From positions 1-62,550 of the forward strand of contig PCTW01000003.1 in NCBI GenBank assembly GCA_002786715.1: a stretch of 62,550 nt of DNA. Reading direction: 5' to 3'. A model generated the notes under the pieces. The model was not told the origin of the DNA and made no database searches. It saw nothing but the letters and a program-made list of their open reading frames with translations. Below, in pieces: positions 51,598 through 61,517 of this stretch. The stretch comes from Bdellovibrio sp. CG22_combo_CG10-13_8_21_14_all_39_27. GTDB lineage: Bacteria; Bdellovibrionota; Bacteriovoracia; Bacteriovoracales; Bacteriovoracaceae. Numbering within the stretch: the first letter of the stretch is position 1; every line of letters starts with the position of its first letter. The translations under genes were made by a program, and so were the position numbers.

Positions 51598-54500
51598 ATG
51601 CGGAACGTTTGCCGAGTCCTCTTACTTCTTTGTTTCTCTACAACTCTTTGGGCCGATGGTGGTTTTAATTTCCCTAATCATAAGAAGGGATTTTGGATTA
51701 CTCCAAAAGATAATCCAAATAGCCTCGTGCCGCTCGCTTCAGGTGATAAGAAAACCTTTGAACTCGATCTTTGTGTTGTAAAATGGGGCGAAGAGAACAA
51801 GAAAGAGCGCTGTCAAAAAGTTCCTGATACTAAACTCGAATTTCATGCCTATTTTCCTGACAAGCTCCATGATGTCACAAGTCAAATTCAAGTCACAAAA
51901 TCAAAAGATAAAAAATCTTGGAAAGTCATTTACCAAACAGAAGAGTTAAAAGCGAGCGATCTCAATCAGTTCTCCTTCATTATTGGTTCGGTAAAATCTT
52001 CAGCGGAATCACTTTTAAAAACTCAGGCAAAGTTTGAAAAAAGAATCTTAGAGCTGGCCAAACTCAGAGCGAAATTTATAGATCGGCAGAATAAAGAGAA
52101 ATACATAGCTTACATCGATAAGATGATCGCCCTATTAACAGACGTCAATCATCGCATCGATCTGGCCCTTGAGTCTTCACCCGATGTTCTCGCTGAGATT
52201 TCACTTCCTCTTCAAGTTGATAATAATCTTGCAGCACCCTTTTATTATGCTTCCAATTTTTCAGGTCAGAAAATGGCCATGAAGCTCACTCATGGATCAG
52301 CGATTGAAGGCGAATCAGTTGTGCTTGATGCAACAGTTACGAACCTTTCACATCTCGACTTTAAATTTCCATCGATTGAAAAAGAAGAGCGAGAAGAAGG
52401 CGAAGAAAAAGAGCACGACGGACAAAACAACTACAATTATTCAATTAGCTTTAACGGCCAAAAAATTGTACAGAAAAACATGATGGAACTCGCCTTTGGT
52501 GAATCTTGGAGCGAGTCCAAAATCTTATCAAAATTAAATCCGAACGATACCAATGACATTAGTTTCATTTTATCAAAAATTCACCGCGAAGATGATGCCG
52601 ATAAAAATGATAATAAAAAGGACAAAAAGAAAGATAAGAAAAAAGAAAAAGATGAGGATGAAAAGAGATGGGGAAGCCTTTATAGTACAATTCCTGTTGC
52701 ACCTGATGCTGTTACTCCAGTCTTCACTGAAGTTCAACCTGATTCAAGTATTGAGTATGCTCAAAGTTTTCCAAGCATCAGAGCAACCCTATCGGATTCC
52801 TTTGGTCGTATCAATCCTGACAGCATTGCCTTAAAAGGCTCAGCTATTCTCGTTGATGATACAAATACTGCGCGAGATTTTTCTTCAGTACTTATTAAAA
52901 ATAAAATCCAAGACGGTCAAAGCTATTTACTCTCAAGTGAAGTCAACCCACTTGAAGAAGGACTTTGGACATTAACATTGAGAGGAGCTGACTACGCCGG
53001 AAATTATGCCGATGATGTTGTTAGGAATATTCGCATTGACAGGACTGCTCCTATTATTAATCTTTCTTCGCAGGACAATATTCTTACTAACCAAAATATT
53101 TATTCACTTAATGCCATCATCTCGGATTTGTCACCAGTATCACTACAAATATTTCAAAATGGACAACTTGTTTATTCAACTGAGCTTGTTCAGGTTTCAT
53201 ATGATGCAACTCTTCAAGAGGGTGTAAATTCATTTCTCATTAAGGCAACGGATGCAGCTGGGAATATCACACAAAAAAATCTCTCTTCCATAATCCTTGA
53301 TACGATTCCTCCAGCTCTGTCCATAACAACACCGCCAGAAGATCTCATCACAAATGATAAATCTTTAATCATTTCAGGAAGCGCTAATGAAATGCTTAGC
53401 TCAATTTCATTGAACTCAAATTCTCTTAACCTCGCCCCTGACAAGTTAAAATTTGATGGAACATTTGAGCTTTCAAATTACGGCCAATATGAACTAAGTT
53501 TTAGCGCAACTGATTTAGCTGGAAATTCAAGCTCAATAATAAAAAAAGTAACTCGCAATTCACCTCCTATTGCCAATTTAACTTTGCCCGTCAAGGTTGA
53601 AGAGAAACGTCTCTTTGCATTTAATGCTCAACTCTCGTCTGATAGCGATGGCTCGATTATTGAATATAAAATAGAAACTGGTGATGGCGAAATTTTAAGC
53701 TCGTCTTCACCCCTAATAGAATACGTCTATAAAAATTCTGGGACTTATACAGGTAAACTCTTTGTAACAGATAATAATGGCGCCTCGGCATCAAAGTCTT
53801 TTATCGTTAATGTACTGGCCAATAATCCACCTTTCGCTTCATTTACGACAAACCCATCAATCGGCAAAGCACCTTTACTTGTCACGCTGAATGCCTCTGC
53901 TTCGAGTGATCCAGATGGAGACTCGTTAACCTATTCATGGGAATTTTCAGATGGAACAATGGCAAGCGGTGTAAGTTTGCAACATTCATTTACAAATATA
54001 GGAAATCAATATGCCAAACTTACAGTTATAGATGAAAGAGGCTTACAAAGTTCATCTCAAGTCGATATTACTGTCGAAAACCCAAATCTGTCACCAATAG
54101 CTTCAATGAATTGTAATTTAAGTGATGCCACTTTGAATTGTGTTAGCACTTCATCAGATCAAGATGGAACTATTGTATCGAGTAAGTGGCTCGTTGATGG
54201 AAAGGAATTTACTGCGTCCTCAATACACTATGAATTTCCAGGTAGTGGCAGCTATACAATTGTTCTCGTGGTTCAAGACAATGCTGGAGCCGAGTCAACT
54301 GCCACCCAATCGTTTACAGTCGTCAAAGCAAATGCAATTGCGTTATTAGAAGAATTTGAAAATAAGATAATCATCCCGCCTGATCCTTCTTCTATCTCTA
54401 CACCTATTGATGGGATCAAATGGTCCAATATTTTTGATCAGGTCAACTTTCTCTTTGCAGGAAGCAACCCTATCCAGCAAATGGTCATCCCAGAAACTAT

Positions 54501-57500
54501 CGATAAAGCTAGAACATGCATTATCAAAGGCAAGTTTGTTGATTCTCTAGGTAATCCAATCAAAGGTGTAAAAGTTGAAATTACAGATAGATCAGAATTT
54601 GGTTACACTATTTCTAGAGCAGACGGAGAATTTGACTATGTCGTCAATGGTGCTGAAAGATACAATCTCTACTATTCAATTCCTTCTTATGTTGGAAATT
54701 ATCAGTCCGTAGAGTGTCCTTATAATGACTTTTTGGTTTTAGATAAAATTGTGCTTTCTAAAAGAAATCCCATCGCCAAAATAGTTAATTTTGCAAGTTC
54801 AAATTCAACAATGATTGAGGAAAGTACTTCGAAAATAAAAATTTATATTCCAAGCAATACACCGGCAAAAATAGTCAAGGCAGATGGAAGCGAGATCCCT
54901 GTCAGTAATGCAAATTTAAGAATTTCGGCAAGGGATACTTCCAATGATCCTGTTGTTAGAGAAGGAGAACTTTTAGCTGATGTAGAGATTACACTTGACG
55001 AAGAGATTTTGAATAATGGACGTGAAGTAAAATTTGACCAAGCAATTCCTCTCTATCTTCCCTATTCTTCATCAGAATCAGTGGGCACAATCGTCGATGT
55101 TCATTATTTCAATCGTCAAACCAATCAAGATCAGGTCCTTGAATCAAATGGTCTTATTATTTCAAAAATCGGTTCTAACAATGGCAGGGCCATGCTTGAT
55201 ACGAATGGAGACGGTTCTGCTGAGGATCTGGCATTTTTAAATGCACTAGGAATTTCTAGTGAAGAATTAATAAGAATAGATAGCAGTTTCAACAATGGAG
55301 AAAAGTTCATCAGGGCTTCAACTTATCACTTAACAAGCTTTAAGTTTTACATTGGAGACTCAGAAATTCCTTTTTACATAGTCGTCAATTTAAATTCAAA
55401 TATTGCTCCAACTCTTTCAAGTCTTTCGACTCTTTCTGCGACCTATGGAGTAACTTGTTCATCAAGAGGAACATTTCAAGACGGAAACAAAGAGATATTT
55501 TATTGTAATTATGGATCTTCTCCAAAATTCGTAAGACCATCTCCTCCTACTCCTCCGATAATTGGAAGGTGGTTATTTGAAGAGAATTTCGCACTAATTA
55601 ATTCTCCAATTGTGAATGCTGATTATAGATGTGGCTCTATAATAGATGTTCAAAATCAGACTTTAGGAGAAAGCATTCCCATCGTTGGGACAGATTTTAA
55701 TCTTTCCTACAAAAGTGATCGAGTTGATGGGATGTTAGCTAAAAATCAAATCCGAATTCCATTGAGTGCTGGAGAATTACCAAACAACTTAGAAAAAATT
55801 CTTCTCAGAGTAGATATTGCTGGACGAAGATTTGATTATGATTTCTCACCCCTAAGCGATCCTGAGTACATTTTTACTTGGGATGGTCTCGATGGCTATG
55901 GACGTAAATTGTTTGGAGCTCAGAAAGCAACTATCAAATTAGGATATTCATTCACTAATACTCAACCCAAGATAGCTTGGTCAGGTAGTAAAGTTATAGA
56001 CATTTCAAAAAACTTTTTAAATGACAATAAAAAACTTGGAGGCTGGAGTCTCGACGTCCATCATAACTATGACCCTATTTCAAAGACATTGTATAAGGGA
56101 AATGGAACAGAGATAAATTCATCACCTACTCAATTTAATAAGTATATCGAATACAAACCTCACAAGTTTAATTTCGTAAGTCCCTACTCGAATCTCGTCA
56201 ATTGGAAAAGCATTCCTTTTCCAAATGACGATAGACCGGCAATTAAACTATCAGACATCTATTTCGATGGTTTTGTTTCAAACCCATTGTTTATGAGCAA
56301 TGGAAACACATATTATCTATTCTACATATACAATGAAAATTTTTCGAGAGCATTACTCAAGATTGATAAAAATGAGAATGTGACCTTTCTTGTTTTAACA
56401 TTAAGTTTTGCATACAAACTAAAGCTTCATAATGGTATTGACGAAAGCTACATCACTGCACACGGAGCTCATATTCTTGATTATATCAATTTTATAAGAC
56501 TCGGCAACCATCAAGAGATTTTCATAATCAACGACAGTGCTATATACAAATATCAGAATAATATAATAACAACAATTTTTCCGAATTCAAAACGCGGCTT
56601 ACCTCTAGCAAGAACAAATAGCGGAGTTGAACTTAAACTTAAAAAAATTCTTGAGTTGAAAGTTGGTCCGAACGATGATTTTTATGCTTATGTCCAATAT
56701 GATTGGCCAGGATTACCCGACTATCCAGTACTCTATAAGTACCCTTCCAACGGGGATGAAAATCAAAGAGTCGCTATAACAAATGACAATTGGACACAAC
56801 AAACACAACGTGCGTTTTCTTTTAATGACATAGATGGGAAAAAATTATCAAATTTTTTAGACTTTCGTTTTATTGATTATATTATTTCTAAAAATAATGA
56901 AGTGTTCATGATTACGGGGTTTAACCTAGATGCTTTTCTTTACCCCCAAGAACACAGAATAATAAAAGTTGATCAGAGTGGGATTGTTTCTAATGTTATA
57001 GGAGGAGGAACAGATAAATACGAAGGAATCACCTCTTCAGAGTTTAAATTATCACTTGCCGCGTTTAAGCCTTTATACTCTTTGTTAGGTAATTTTGATT
57101 TTAATAATTCGTCGGATCTAATGGCTTTTGATAAAAACGACAATCTTGTTTTCTTTGATGATAGTTCAAGTTTAAAAGAATCCTATTTAAAACACCTTTC
57201 TCCTTCGGGAAACATTACATCCGTTGCGACGACTCCACAATCTAAACTACAAGGGACACTCGAAAAAAATCTTTTTGGCGACATTCAGATATACTCCCCT
57301 CAGGACTTAAGCCTTAAAGTTTTTAATCAATTACCATCCATACTTGTCGGATCAGATGAATTTATGATCCCTTCTACGAATGGACAAGAAGGCTATGTTT
57401 TCAATTTTAAGCAACAACATATTAGAACCATAAATCCAATGACAGGAGAACTTATTAGAAAATTCATTTATTCAAATGCTGGTCTCGTGACTGGAATTGA

Positions 57501-60408
57501 GGATAAGTTTGGAAACAAAACTTCATTTCTTGAAAATGGAAGTGGAGAGATTGGCAATATCATTTCGCCTTTTGGGCATACTACAAGCTTAGTCTATGAC
57601 GGTAAGTACCTATCCCAAATTATTAACCCTGAAAATGCGACGACCTCACTTACCTACACTGGAAATGGATTACTTTCAATTTATACATTGCCAAATGGCA
57701 ATTCTACTTTTTTTACTTATGATCAGCTTGGAAGACTCCTGAGAGATACTAACTCAGCCGGAGGATACCAAGATTTTCAGAGACAAGCGACTCCCAATGG
57801 AGTGAATGTTCAAGTTAGCGACGAAAAAAGTTCTCAATCGATCTATGAGACAATATATCAATTGAGCGGCGAAAAAAGGATGAAGAATGTAGATAAATTT
57901 GGACATACGACAGAGACTATTTACTATCCTAATGACGTAGAAAATAAAAGTTACTCCAATGGTTTAACGGTCTCAAAAAAACTTAAACGATCTAAACTTT
58001 TTGGGAGTCTTGTACCCCTTGTCGAGCTACAATCAATCAAAACCCCAGGAGGACTTGAAAATAGATATGCAGAAGATTTATCTATTACGCTTCCAAGTAA
58101 TAACGCTGACCCGTTTACTTTCCTGACCTTGATCAGCACTTCCTATATAAATGAAAAAACTTACAAGACAACTTATGATAAAGTAGCAAAGAAAATAACA
58201 AATCGCTCACCTGCAGGACGAGAGACTTATAGTTACTTAGATTCAATGAAAAATATTACCTCATCTCAAGTCTCTGGCTTGCTTCCTCTTGAATACGAGA
58301 GAAATATCAAAGGTCAGATGACATCCATTCTTCAAGGCGAGAGAAGCAGCACGATGACCTATGATTCAAGTGGAAATATTTCTTCACTGTCGCAAGGTGG
58401 ACAAACAACTTTATATGAATACGACTTGGTTGGCCGAGTAACGAAACAGATCCAACCTGATGGCGGCGAAATCTTTTATTCCTATGACTTAAATGGAAAC
58501 CTCACTTCTGTCGTTCCTGCCGGTCGCCCCGCTCATCAGTTTGTTTATAATTCACTCGACTTTATTAGTGACTATATTCCTCCTGAAATCTTAGGACTGG
58601 CCGCAACGACTCAGTACTCGTACACTCCTTCAAAAAAGTTGCTCCAAGTGAATCGACCTGATAGCAAAACGATTCTTTACAACTATCATCCTCAAACAGA
58701 TCGTCTGCAGGGATGGGTTAGCTCAGATGATGAAGTCAATCTAACCTACAACAGCTCAACCGGGCAATTATCAAGCATTATCAAAGACAATTTTAATTCT
58801 CTCTCCTATTCTTACGATGGCCCTCTTGTGACATCAATTACTCAAGCAGGCGACATGACCTCTCTCCTTTCATTCGCCTACAACAATGACTTTAGACCGA
58901 TATCATTAAGTCTTAATAACAACCTCAGCATAAATTATTCCTATGACAATGATGGTTTATTAACAGGCGCGGCTTCAGAAACTCTCACTCATTCACCTGT
59001 CAACGGCCTTCTCAGCTCGACTCAAGTCGGTGTTGTTCGCGAAGATTATTCCTATACTAATTATGGCGAAGTGAGCAGCTACACGGTTAAAGTTGGATCA
59101 ACTCCAATCTTCACTCAAAACTACACGAGAGACTTGTATGGCAGAATTATGTCGCTTGATAATAATTCTGAAACAATGACCTTTAGTTATGATTCCGTTG
59201 GGCAATTATCCAGCGTCAGCAACAATTCAAATACAGTTGCAAGTTTAGTCTATGATCAAAACGGTAATCGCCTTGATTACAACGGCATCCTTGGAACGTA
59301 TGATAATCAAGATCGTCTTATCACTTACGGTGACTATTCATTCACTTACAATGGTAATGGAGATACTCAAACCATTAGCGACTCAACAGGGACTACGACC
59401 TTAGACTATGATGTTTATGGAAATCTTCTCACTGTAAGTTTGCCGAGTAAAAATATCAGCTATGCCATTGATCCTCTCAATCGCCGCATCGGCAAAAAAG
59501 TAAACGGCTCACTCACTCAAGGTTTCGTCTATCAAGATCAACTCAATCCTATCGCCGAGCTTGATGGCTCTGGTAACGTGATCTCTATCTTCGTTTACGC
59601 CAGCAAATCAAACGTCCCCGACTACATGGTTAAGAACGGCGTTAACTACAAAATTATTTCTGATCATCTCGGAAGCCCTCGACTTGTGGTCAATGCGAAT
59701 GATGGTACAATTGTTCAAGAGATGAGTTATTCAGAATTTGGTGAAGTTGTCACCGACACAAATCCAGGCTTCCAACCCTTCGGCTTCGCCGGAGGTCTCT
59801 ACGATCTCGACACCGGACTCGTGAGGTTTGGTGCGAGAGATTACAATCCTGTCACGGGTCGGTGGATGCAAAAAGATCCATCAGGATTTAATGGAGGCGA
59901 CACAAACCTTTATCGCTATGTCCACAATGATCCAATTAACTTTTTCGATCCAACTGGAAACTTTGAAGTGCCTTCCTGGGCAATCGACGCTGGCGCAGGA
60001 GCTGCCTCATCTTTAACATTTGGTTTATCTGATTATGCAATAGATGCTGCTGGTTATGGAAGTTCAGTTAACAGAAATTCCACAGCCTATAATGCAGGCT
60101 ACATTGCAGGTACAGCAGTTTCTGTAGCAAGATTAGGTTATGCTGTAACGGCCAAAGTAGCGTCCCGTCTAGCATCTTCAGGTGCCGCAGCTTCAGCAGC
60201 TCGAACAGCATTTAAAAATCGGTTTGGCCTAGGACTCACAAAAAATATAAGAAAGCCAAACTTAGCAGGACTGACAGACGCGCAGCTGAGGGCATCTGCA
60301 GGTCGAACCAATCCGTTCGTAAATGCATGGGCAATAGGTAATCTCACCACTGCAGGAGGAAATGCTACTGATCCATTTTTTTCTGGTGGTGTTTGTGGTG
60401 GTGATTGA
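51598..60408 (+). CDS. Giant secreted RHS/YD-repeat protein, teneurin-like
   Basis: About 2,936 residues. A signal peptide (MRNVCRVLLLLCFSTTLWA) comes first, then a unique N-domain with two Lys/Glu-rich linkers. Ig-like repeats (about 370-655) and three PKD domains (655-910) follow, then a carboxypeptidase-regulatory-like domain (973-1058). The RHS N-plug has WDGLDGYGR near 1428. An NHL-like segment (about 1535-1911, IIKVDQSGIVSNVIGGG) is followed by YD repeats (1931-2728) and the core signature YRYVHNDPINFFDPTGNF. A 148-residue tip ends it. This is the polymorphic-toxin plan: a cocoon holding a C-terminal toxin released by self-cleavage. The ATG at 51598 has AAGGA; an earlier ATG (51577) would extend the signal. 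Confidence 0.9.
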   Translation: MRNVCRVLLLLCFSTTLWADGGFNFPNHKKGFWITPKDNPNSLVPLASGDKKTFELDLCVVKWGEENKKERCQKVPDTKLEFHAYFPDKLHDVTSQIQVTKSKDKKSWKVIYQTEELKASDLNQFSFIIGSVKSSAESLLKTQAKFEKRILELAKLRAKFIDRQNKEKYIAYIDKMIALLTDVNHRIDLALESSPDVLAEISLPLQVDNNLAAPFYYASNFSGQKMAMKLTHGSAIEGESVVLDATVTNLSHLDFKFPSIEKEEREEGEEKEHDGQNNYNYSISFNGQKIVQKNMMELAFGESWSESKILSKLNPNDTNDISFILSKIHREDDADKNDNKKDKKKDKKKEKDEDEKRWGSLYSTIPVAPDAVTPVFTEVQPDSSIEYAQSFPSIRATLSDSFGRINPDSIALKGSAILVDDTNTARDFSSVLIKNKIQDGQSYLLSSEVNPLEEGLWTLTLRGADYAGNYADDVVRNIRIDRTAPIINLSSQDNILTNQNIYSLNAIISDLSPVSLQIFQNGQLVYSTELVQVSYDATLQEGVNSFLIKATDAAGNITQKNLSSIILDTIPPALSITTPPEDLITNDKSLIISGSANEMLSSISLNSNSLNLAPDKLKFDGTFELSNYGQYELSFSATDLAGNSSSIIKKVTRNSPPIANLTLPVKVEEKRLFAFNAQLSSDSDGSIIEYKIETGDGEILSSSSPLIEYVYKNSGTYTGKLFVTDNNGASASKSFIVNVLANNPPFASFTTNPSIGKAPLLVTLNASASSDPDGDSLTYSWEFSDGTMASGVSLQHSFTNIGNQYAKLTVIDERGLQSSSQVDITVENPNLSPIASMNCNLSDATLNCVSTSSDQDGTIVSSKWLVDGKEFTASSIHYEFPGSGSYTIVLVVQDNAGAESTATQSFTVVKANAIALLEEFENKIIIPPDPSSISTPIDGIKWSNIFDQVNFLFAGSNPIQQMVIPETIDKARTCIIKGKFVDSLGNPIKGVKVEITDRSEFGYTISRADGEFDYVVNGAERYNLYYSIPSYVGNYQSVECPYNDFLVLDKIVLSKRNPIAKIVNFASSNSTMIEESTSKIKIYIPSNTPAKIVKADGSEIPVSNANLRISARDTSNDPVVREGELLADVEITLDEEILNNGREVKFDQAIPLYLPYSSSESVGTIVDVHYFNRQTNQDQVLESNGLIISKIGSNNGRAMLDTNGDGSAEDLAFLNALGISSEELIRIDSSFNNGEKFIRASTYHLTSFKFYIGDSEIPFYIVVNLNSNIAPTLSSLSTLSATYGVTCSSRGTFQDGNKEIFYCNYGSSPKFVRPSPPTPPIIGRWLFEENFALINSPIVNADYRCGSIIDVQNQTLGESIPIVGTDFNLSYKSDRVDGMLAKNQIRIPLSAGELPNNLEKILLRVDIAGRRFDYDFSPLSDPEYIFTWDGLDGYGRKLFGAQKATIKLGYSFTNTQPKIAWSGSKVIDISKNFLNDNKKLGGWSLDVHHNYDPISKTLYKGNGTEINSSPTQFNKYIEYKPHKFNFVSPYSNLVNWKSIPFPNDDRPAIKLSDIYFDGFVSNPLFMSNGNTYYLFYIYNENFSRALLKIDKNENVTFLVLTLSFAYKLKLHNGIDESYITAHGAHILDYINFIRLGNHQEIFIINDSAIYKYQNNIITTIFPNSKRGLPLARTNSGVELKLKKILELKVGPNDDFYAYVQYDWPGLPDYPVLYKYPSNGDENQRVAITNDNWTQQTQRAFSFNDIDGKKLSNFLDFRFIDYIISKNNEVFMITGFNLDAFLYPQEHRIIKVDQSGIVSNVIGGGTDKYEGITSSEFKLSLAAFKPLYSLLGNFDFNNSSDLMAFDKNDNLVFFDDSSSLKESYLKHLSPSGNITSVATTPQSKLQGTLEKNLFGDIQIYSPQDLSLKVFNQLPSILVGSDEFMIPSTNGQEGYVFNFKQQHIRTINPMTGELIRKFIYSNAGLVTGIEDKFGNKTSFLENGSGEIGNIISPFGHTTSLVYDGKYLSQIINPENATTSLTYTGNGLLSIYTLPNGNSTFFTYDQLGRLLRDTNSAGGYQDFQRQATPNGVNVQVSDEKSSQSIYETIYQLSGEKRMKNVDKFGHTTETIYYPNDVENKSYSNGLTVSKKLKRSKLFGSLVPLVELQSIKTPGGLENRYAEDLSITLPSNNADPFTFLTLISTSYINEKTYKTTYDKVAKKITNRSPAGRETYSYLDSMKNITSSQVSGLLPLEYERNIKGQMTSILQGERSSTMTYDSSGNISSLSQGGQTTLYEYDLVGRVTKQIQPDGGEIFYSYDLNGNLTSVVPAGRPAHQFVYNSLDFISDYIPPEILGLAATTQYSYTPSKKLLQVNRPDSKTILYNYHPQTDRLQGWVSSDDEVNLTYNSSTGQLSSIIKDNFNSLSYSYDGPLVTSITQAGDMTSLLSFAYNNDFRPISLSLNNNLSINYSYDNDGLLTGAASETLTHSPVNGLLSSTQVGVVREDYSYTNYGEVSSYTVKVGSTPIFTQNYTRDLYGRIMSLDNNSETMTFSYDSVGQLSSVSNNSNTVASLVYDQNGNRLDYNGILGTYDNQDRLITYGDYSFTYNGNGDTQTISDSTGTTTLDYDVYGNLLTVSLPSKNISYAIDPLNRRIGKKVNGSLTQGFVYQDQLNPIAELDGSGNVISIFVYASKSNVPDYMVKNGVNYKIISDHLGSPRLVVNANDGTIVQEMSYSEFGEVVTDTNPGFQPFGFAGGLYDLDTGLVRFGARDYNPVTGRWMQKDPSGFNGGDTNLYRYVHNDPINFFDPTGNFEVPSWAIDAGAGAASSLTFGLSDYAIDAAGYGSSVNRNSTAYNAGYIAGTAVSVARLGYAVTAKVASRLASSGAAASAARTAFKNRFGLGLTKNIRKPNLAGLTDAQLRASAGRTNPFVNAWAIGNLTTAGGNATDPFFSGGVCGGD

Positions 60409-60442
60409 AGGAAAAAACTAAAGGAATAACGAGGAGATAAAT

Positions 60443-60775
60443 TTGTTTGAGATTAATTCAAAATTATCTATGCATGATAATAAACTGGCCATAGTTTTTA
60501 AAGGCCTAGGGAATGCTCGTAAAATTATAGGAGTTGTGAAGCGTGACTACGGTGGTAAGGGTAGTTGGAAAAATTATATTCCATTTTATTACCTATTTTT
60601 CGATCATTATCTAAAGGAATTTATGGTTGATGGAAAAAAATTTGTTATAGAACCTGATGGGCATACGTACATGGATGGTCTTGCGTTTTGGACAGACCAA
60701 GACAATGAGGTACTTTTTTATAAAATTGTCGAAACGCTAAAAGAAAAGGTGAACCTAACTGTGGAGAAGGAATAG
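60443..60775 (+). CDS. Candidate immunity protein for the RHS tip
   Basis: The 110-residue protein is soluble, with mixed charge and aromatic patches (SWKNYIPFYYLFFDHYLKEF). It begins with TTG, decided by GAGGAG six bases upstream. It starts 35 bases after the RHS stop. A small soluble protein in this place is the usual position of an RHS immunity protein. No family is recognised, so immunity is inferred from position only. Confidence 0.6.
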   Translation: MFEINSKLSMHDNKLAIVFKGLGNARKIIGVVKRDYGGKGSWKNYIPFYYLFFDHYLKEFMVDGKKFVIEPDGHTYMDGLAFWTDQDNEVLFYKIVETLKEKVNLTVEKE

Positions 60776-60859
60776 TTGCCTTACTTTTGCCAAAAAATTC
60801 AGATGAATTCTTAAAATTTGAAGCTATTGGCAGTAACACATTGGCAACGAGGAGTGAAT

Positions 60860-61219
60860 ATGGGCTTAAATTTATCTTCAAAATCTTATGAGTTTGATAA
60901 TAAAACAATCGAAGATGAGTTAGTTGACAATAAAATTGGAAACTACGCACTTGGTTACGTAAAAGAAAACACTTTTTACGTAAGGTATGTTGGAAGGGCA
61001 GACACATGTTTGAAAGAGAGGCTAAAGGATCATGAGCATATGGCTGATGACAAATGTAAGAGGTTTAAGTTCGCTTATACTGACAGTGTTGAAAATGCTT
61101 TCCAAAAGGAATGTGCAAACTTTCATGAATACAGTCCTGCATTAAATAAAATTCACCCTGATTCTCCAAATGGGTTAGATTTAGAATGTCCAATAGAAGA
61201 TTGTGATAATGATGAATAA
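60860..61219 (+). CDS. GIY-YIG-like nuclease domain protein
   Basis: The protein has 119 residues starting MGLNLSSKSYEFD, with GAGGAG six bases before the ATG. GNYALGYVKENTFYVRYVGR fits GIY...YIG, then CLKERLKDHEH supplies the Arg and His. FQKECANFHEYSPALNK gives the catalytic Glu and Asn. All key positions of the family seem present. It may be an orphan toxin module displaced from an RHS tip, or an independent nuclease. Its acidic C-terminus (ECPIEDCDNDE) is unusual. Confidence 0.6.
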   Translation: MGLNLSSKSYEFDNKTIEDELVDNKIGNYALGYVKENTFYVRYVGRADTCLKERLKDHEHMADDKCKRFKFAYTDSVENAFQKECANFHEYSPALNKIHPDSPNGLDLECPIEDCDNDE

Positions 61220-61288
61220 TTCAGTTGATCTCAATGCAAAAATACTCAAGCGATTTATGAGTGAGCTAGGAAGCATCCTAAAACAACT

Positions 61289-61341
61289 CTCACTCCCATA
61301 AGCATCGACACCGGGGGGATACCTTGCGAGTTTGGAGTGAG
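61289..61341. repeat. Inverted repeat with 37-nt loop
   Basis: CTCACTCC (61289-61296) and GGAGTGAG (61334-61341) can pair, with a G-rich loop (ACCGGGGGGAT). CCCAT and ATGGG just outside offer a competing pair. It lies between the GIY-YIG gene and the integrase and may be an RNA structure or an attachment-site feature. Confidence 0.4.
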
Positions 61342-61396
61342 TGTCTCATGGGTAGGCCTACATTCTTTTAAACAACTGCTTTTATATTTCTTGTTG

Positions 61397-61489
61397 ACCC
61401 AATTGGGAAAAGAATTCTCTTAACTAAGACCACATTCTGACATCCCAAATGGGAACTAAGATTTTTGAGCTTTAAGTTCCCAATTGTGA
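61397..61489. repeat. Three related CCCAATTGGG-type motifs
   Basis: ACCCAATTGGGA (61397-61408), TCCCAAATGGGA (61443-61454) and TTCCCAATTGTGA (61477-61489) are similar palindromes spaced 35-46 bases. The second and third also pair as TGGGAACT/AGTTCCCA (61450-61457, 61475-61482). They lie just behind the integrase gene, so integrase arm sites or a repressor operator are likely readings. Confidence 0.45.
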
Positions 61490-61517
61490 CCCTATTTATA
61501 ATAGATATTCAGAGTAA

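Larger units (their letters stand above)
61220..61517. other. Non-coding stretch between GIY-YIG gene and integrase
   Basis: About 300 bases without a gene. It holds the two sets of inverted repeats listed separately (61289-61341 and 61397-61489) and an AT-rich segment. I see no promoter or RNA gene that I can name. Confidence 0.4.

Noticed and set aside
52553-52834. Lys-rich out-of-frame reading within the RHS gene
   Set aside because: It is an artefact of the AAA/GAA-rich linker codons; the long frame is uninterrupted.
60724-60891. 55-codon frame without ATG spanning the immunity gene end and the GIY-YIG start
   Set aside because: Protein-like in look, but it has no start or ribosome site and overlaps two better genes; kept only as a possible remnant.
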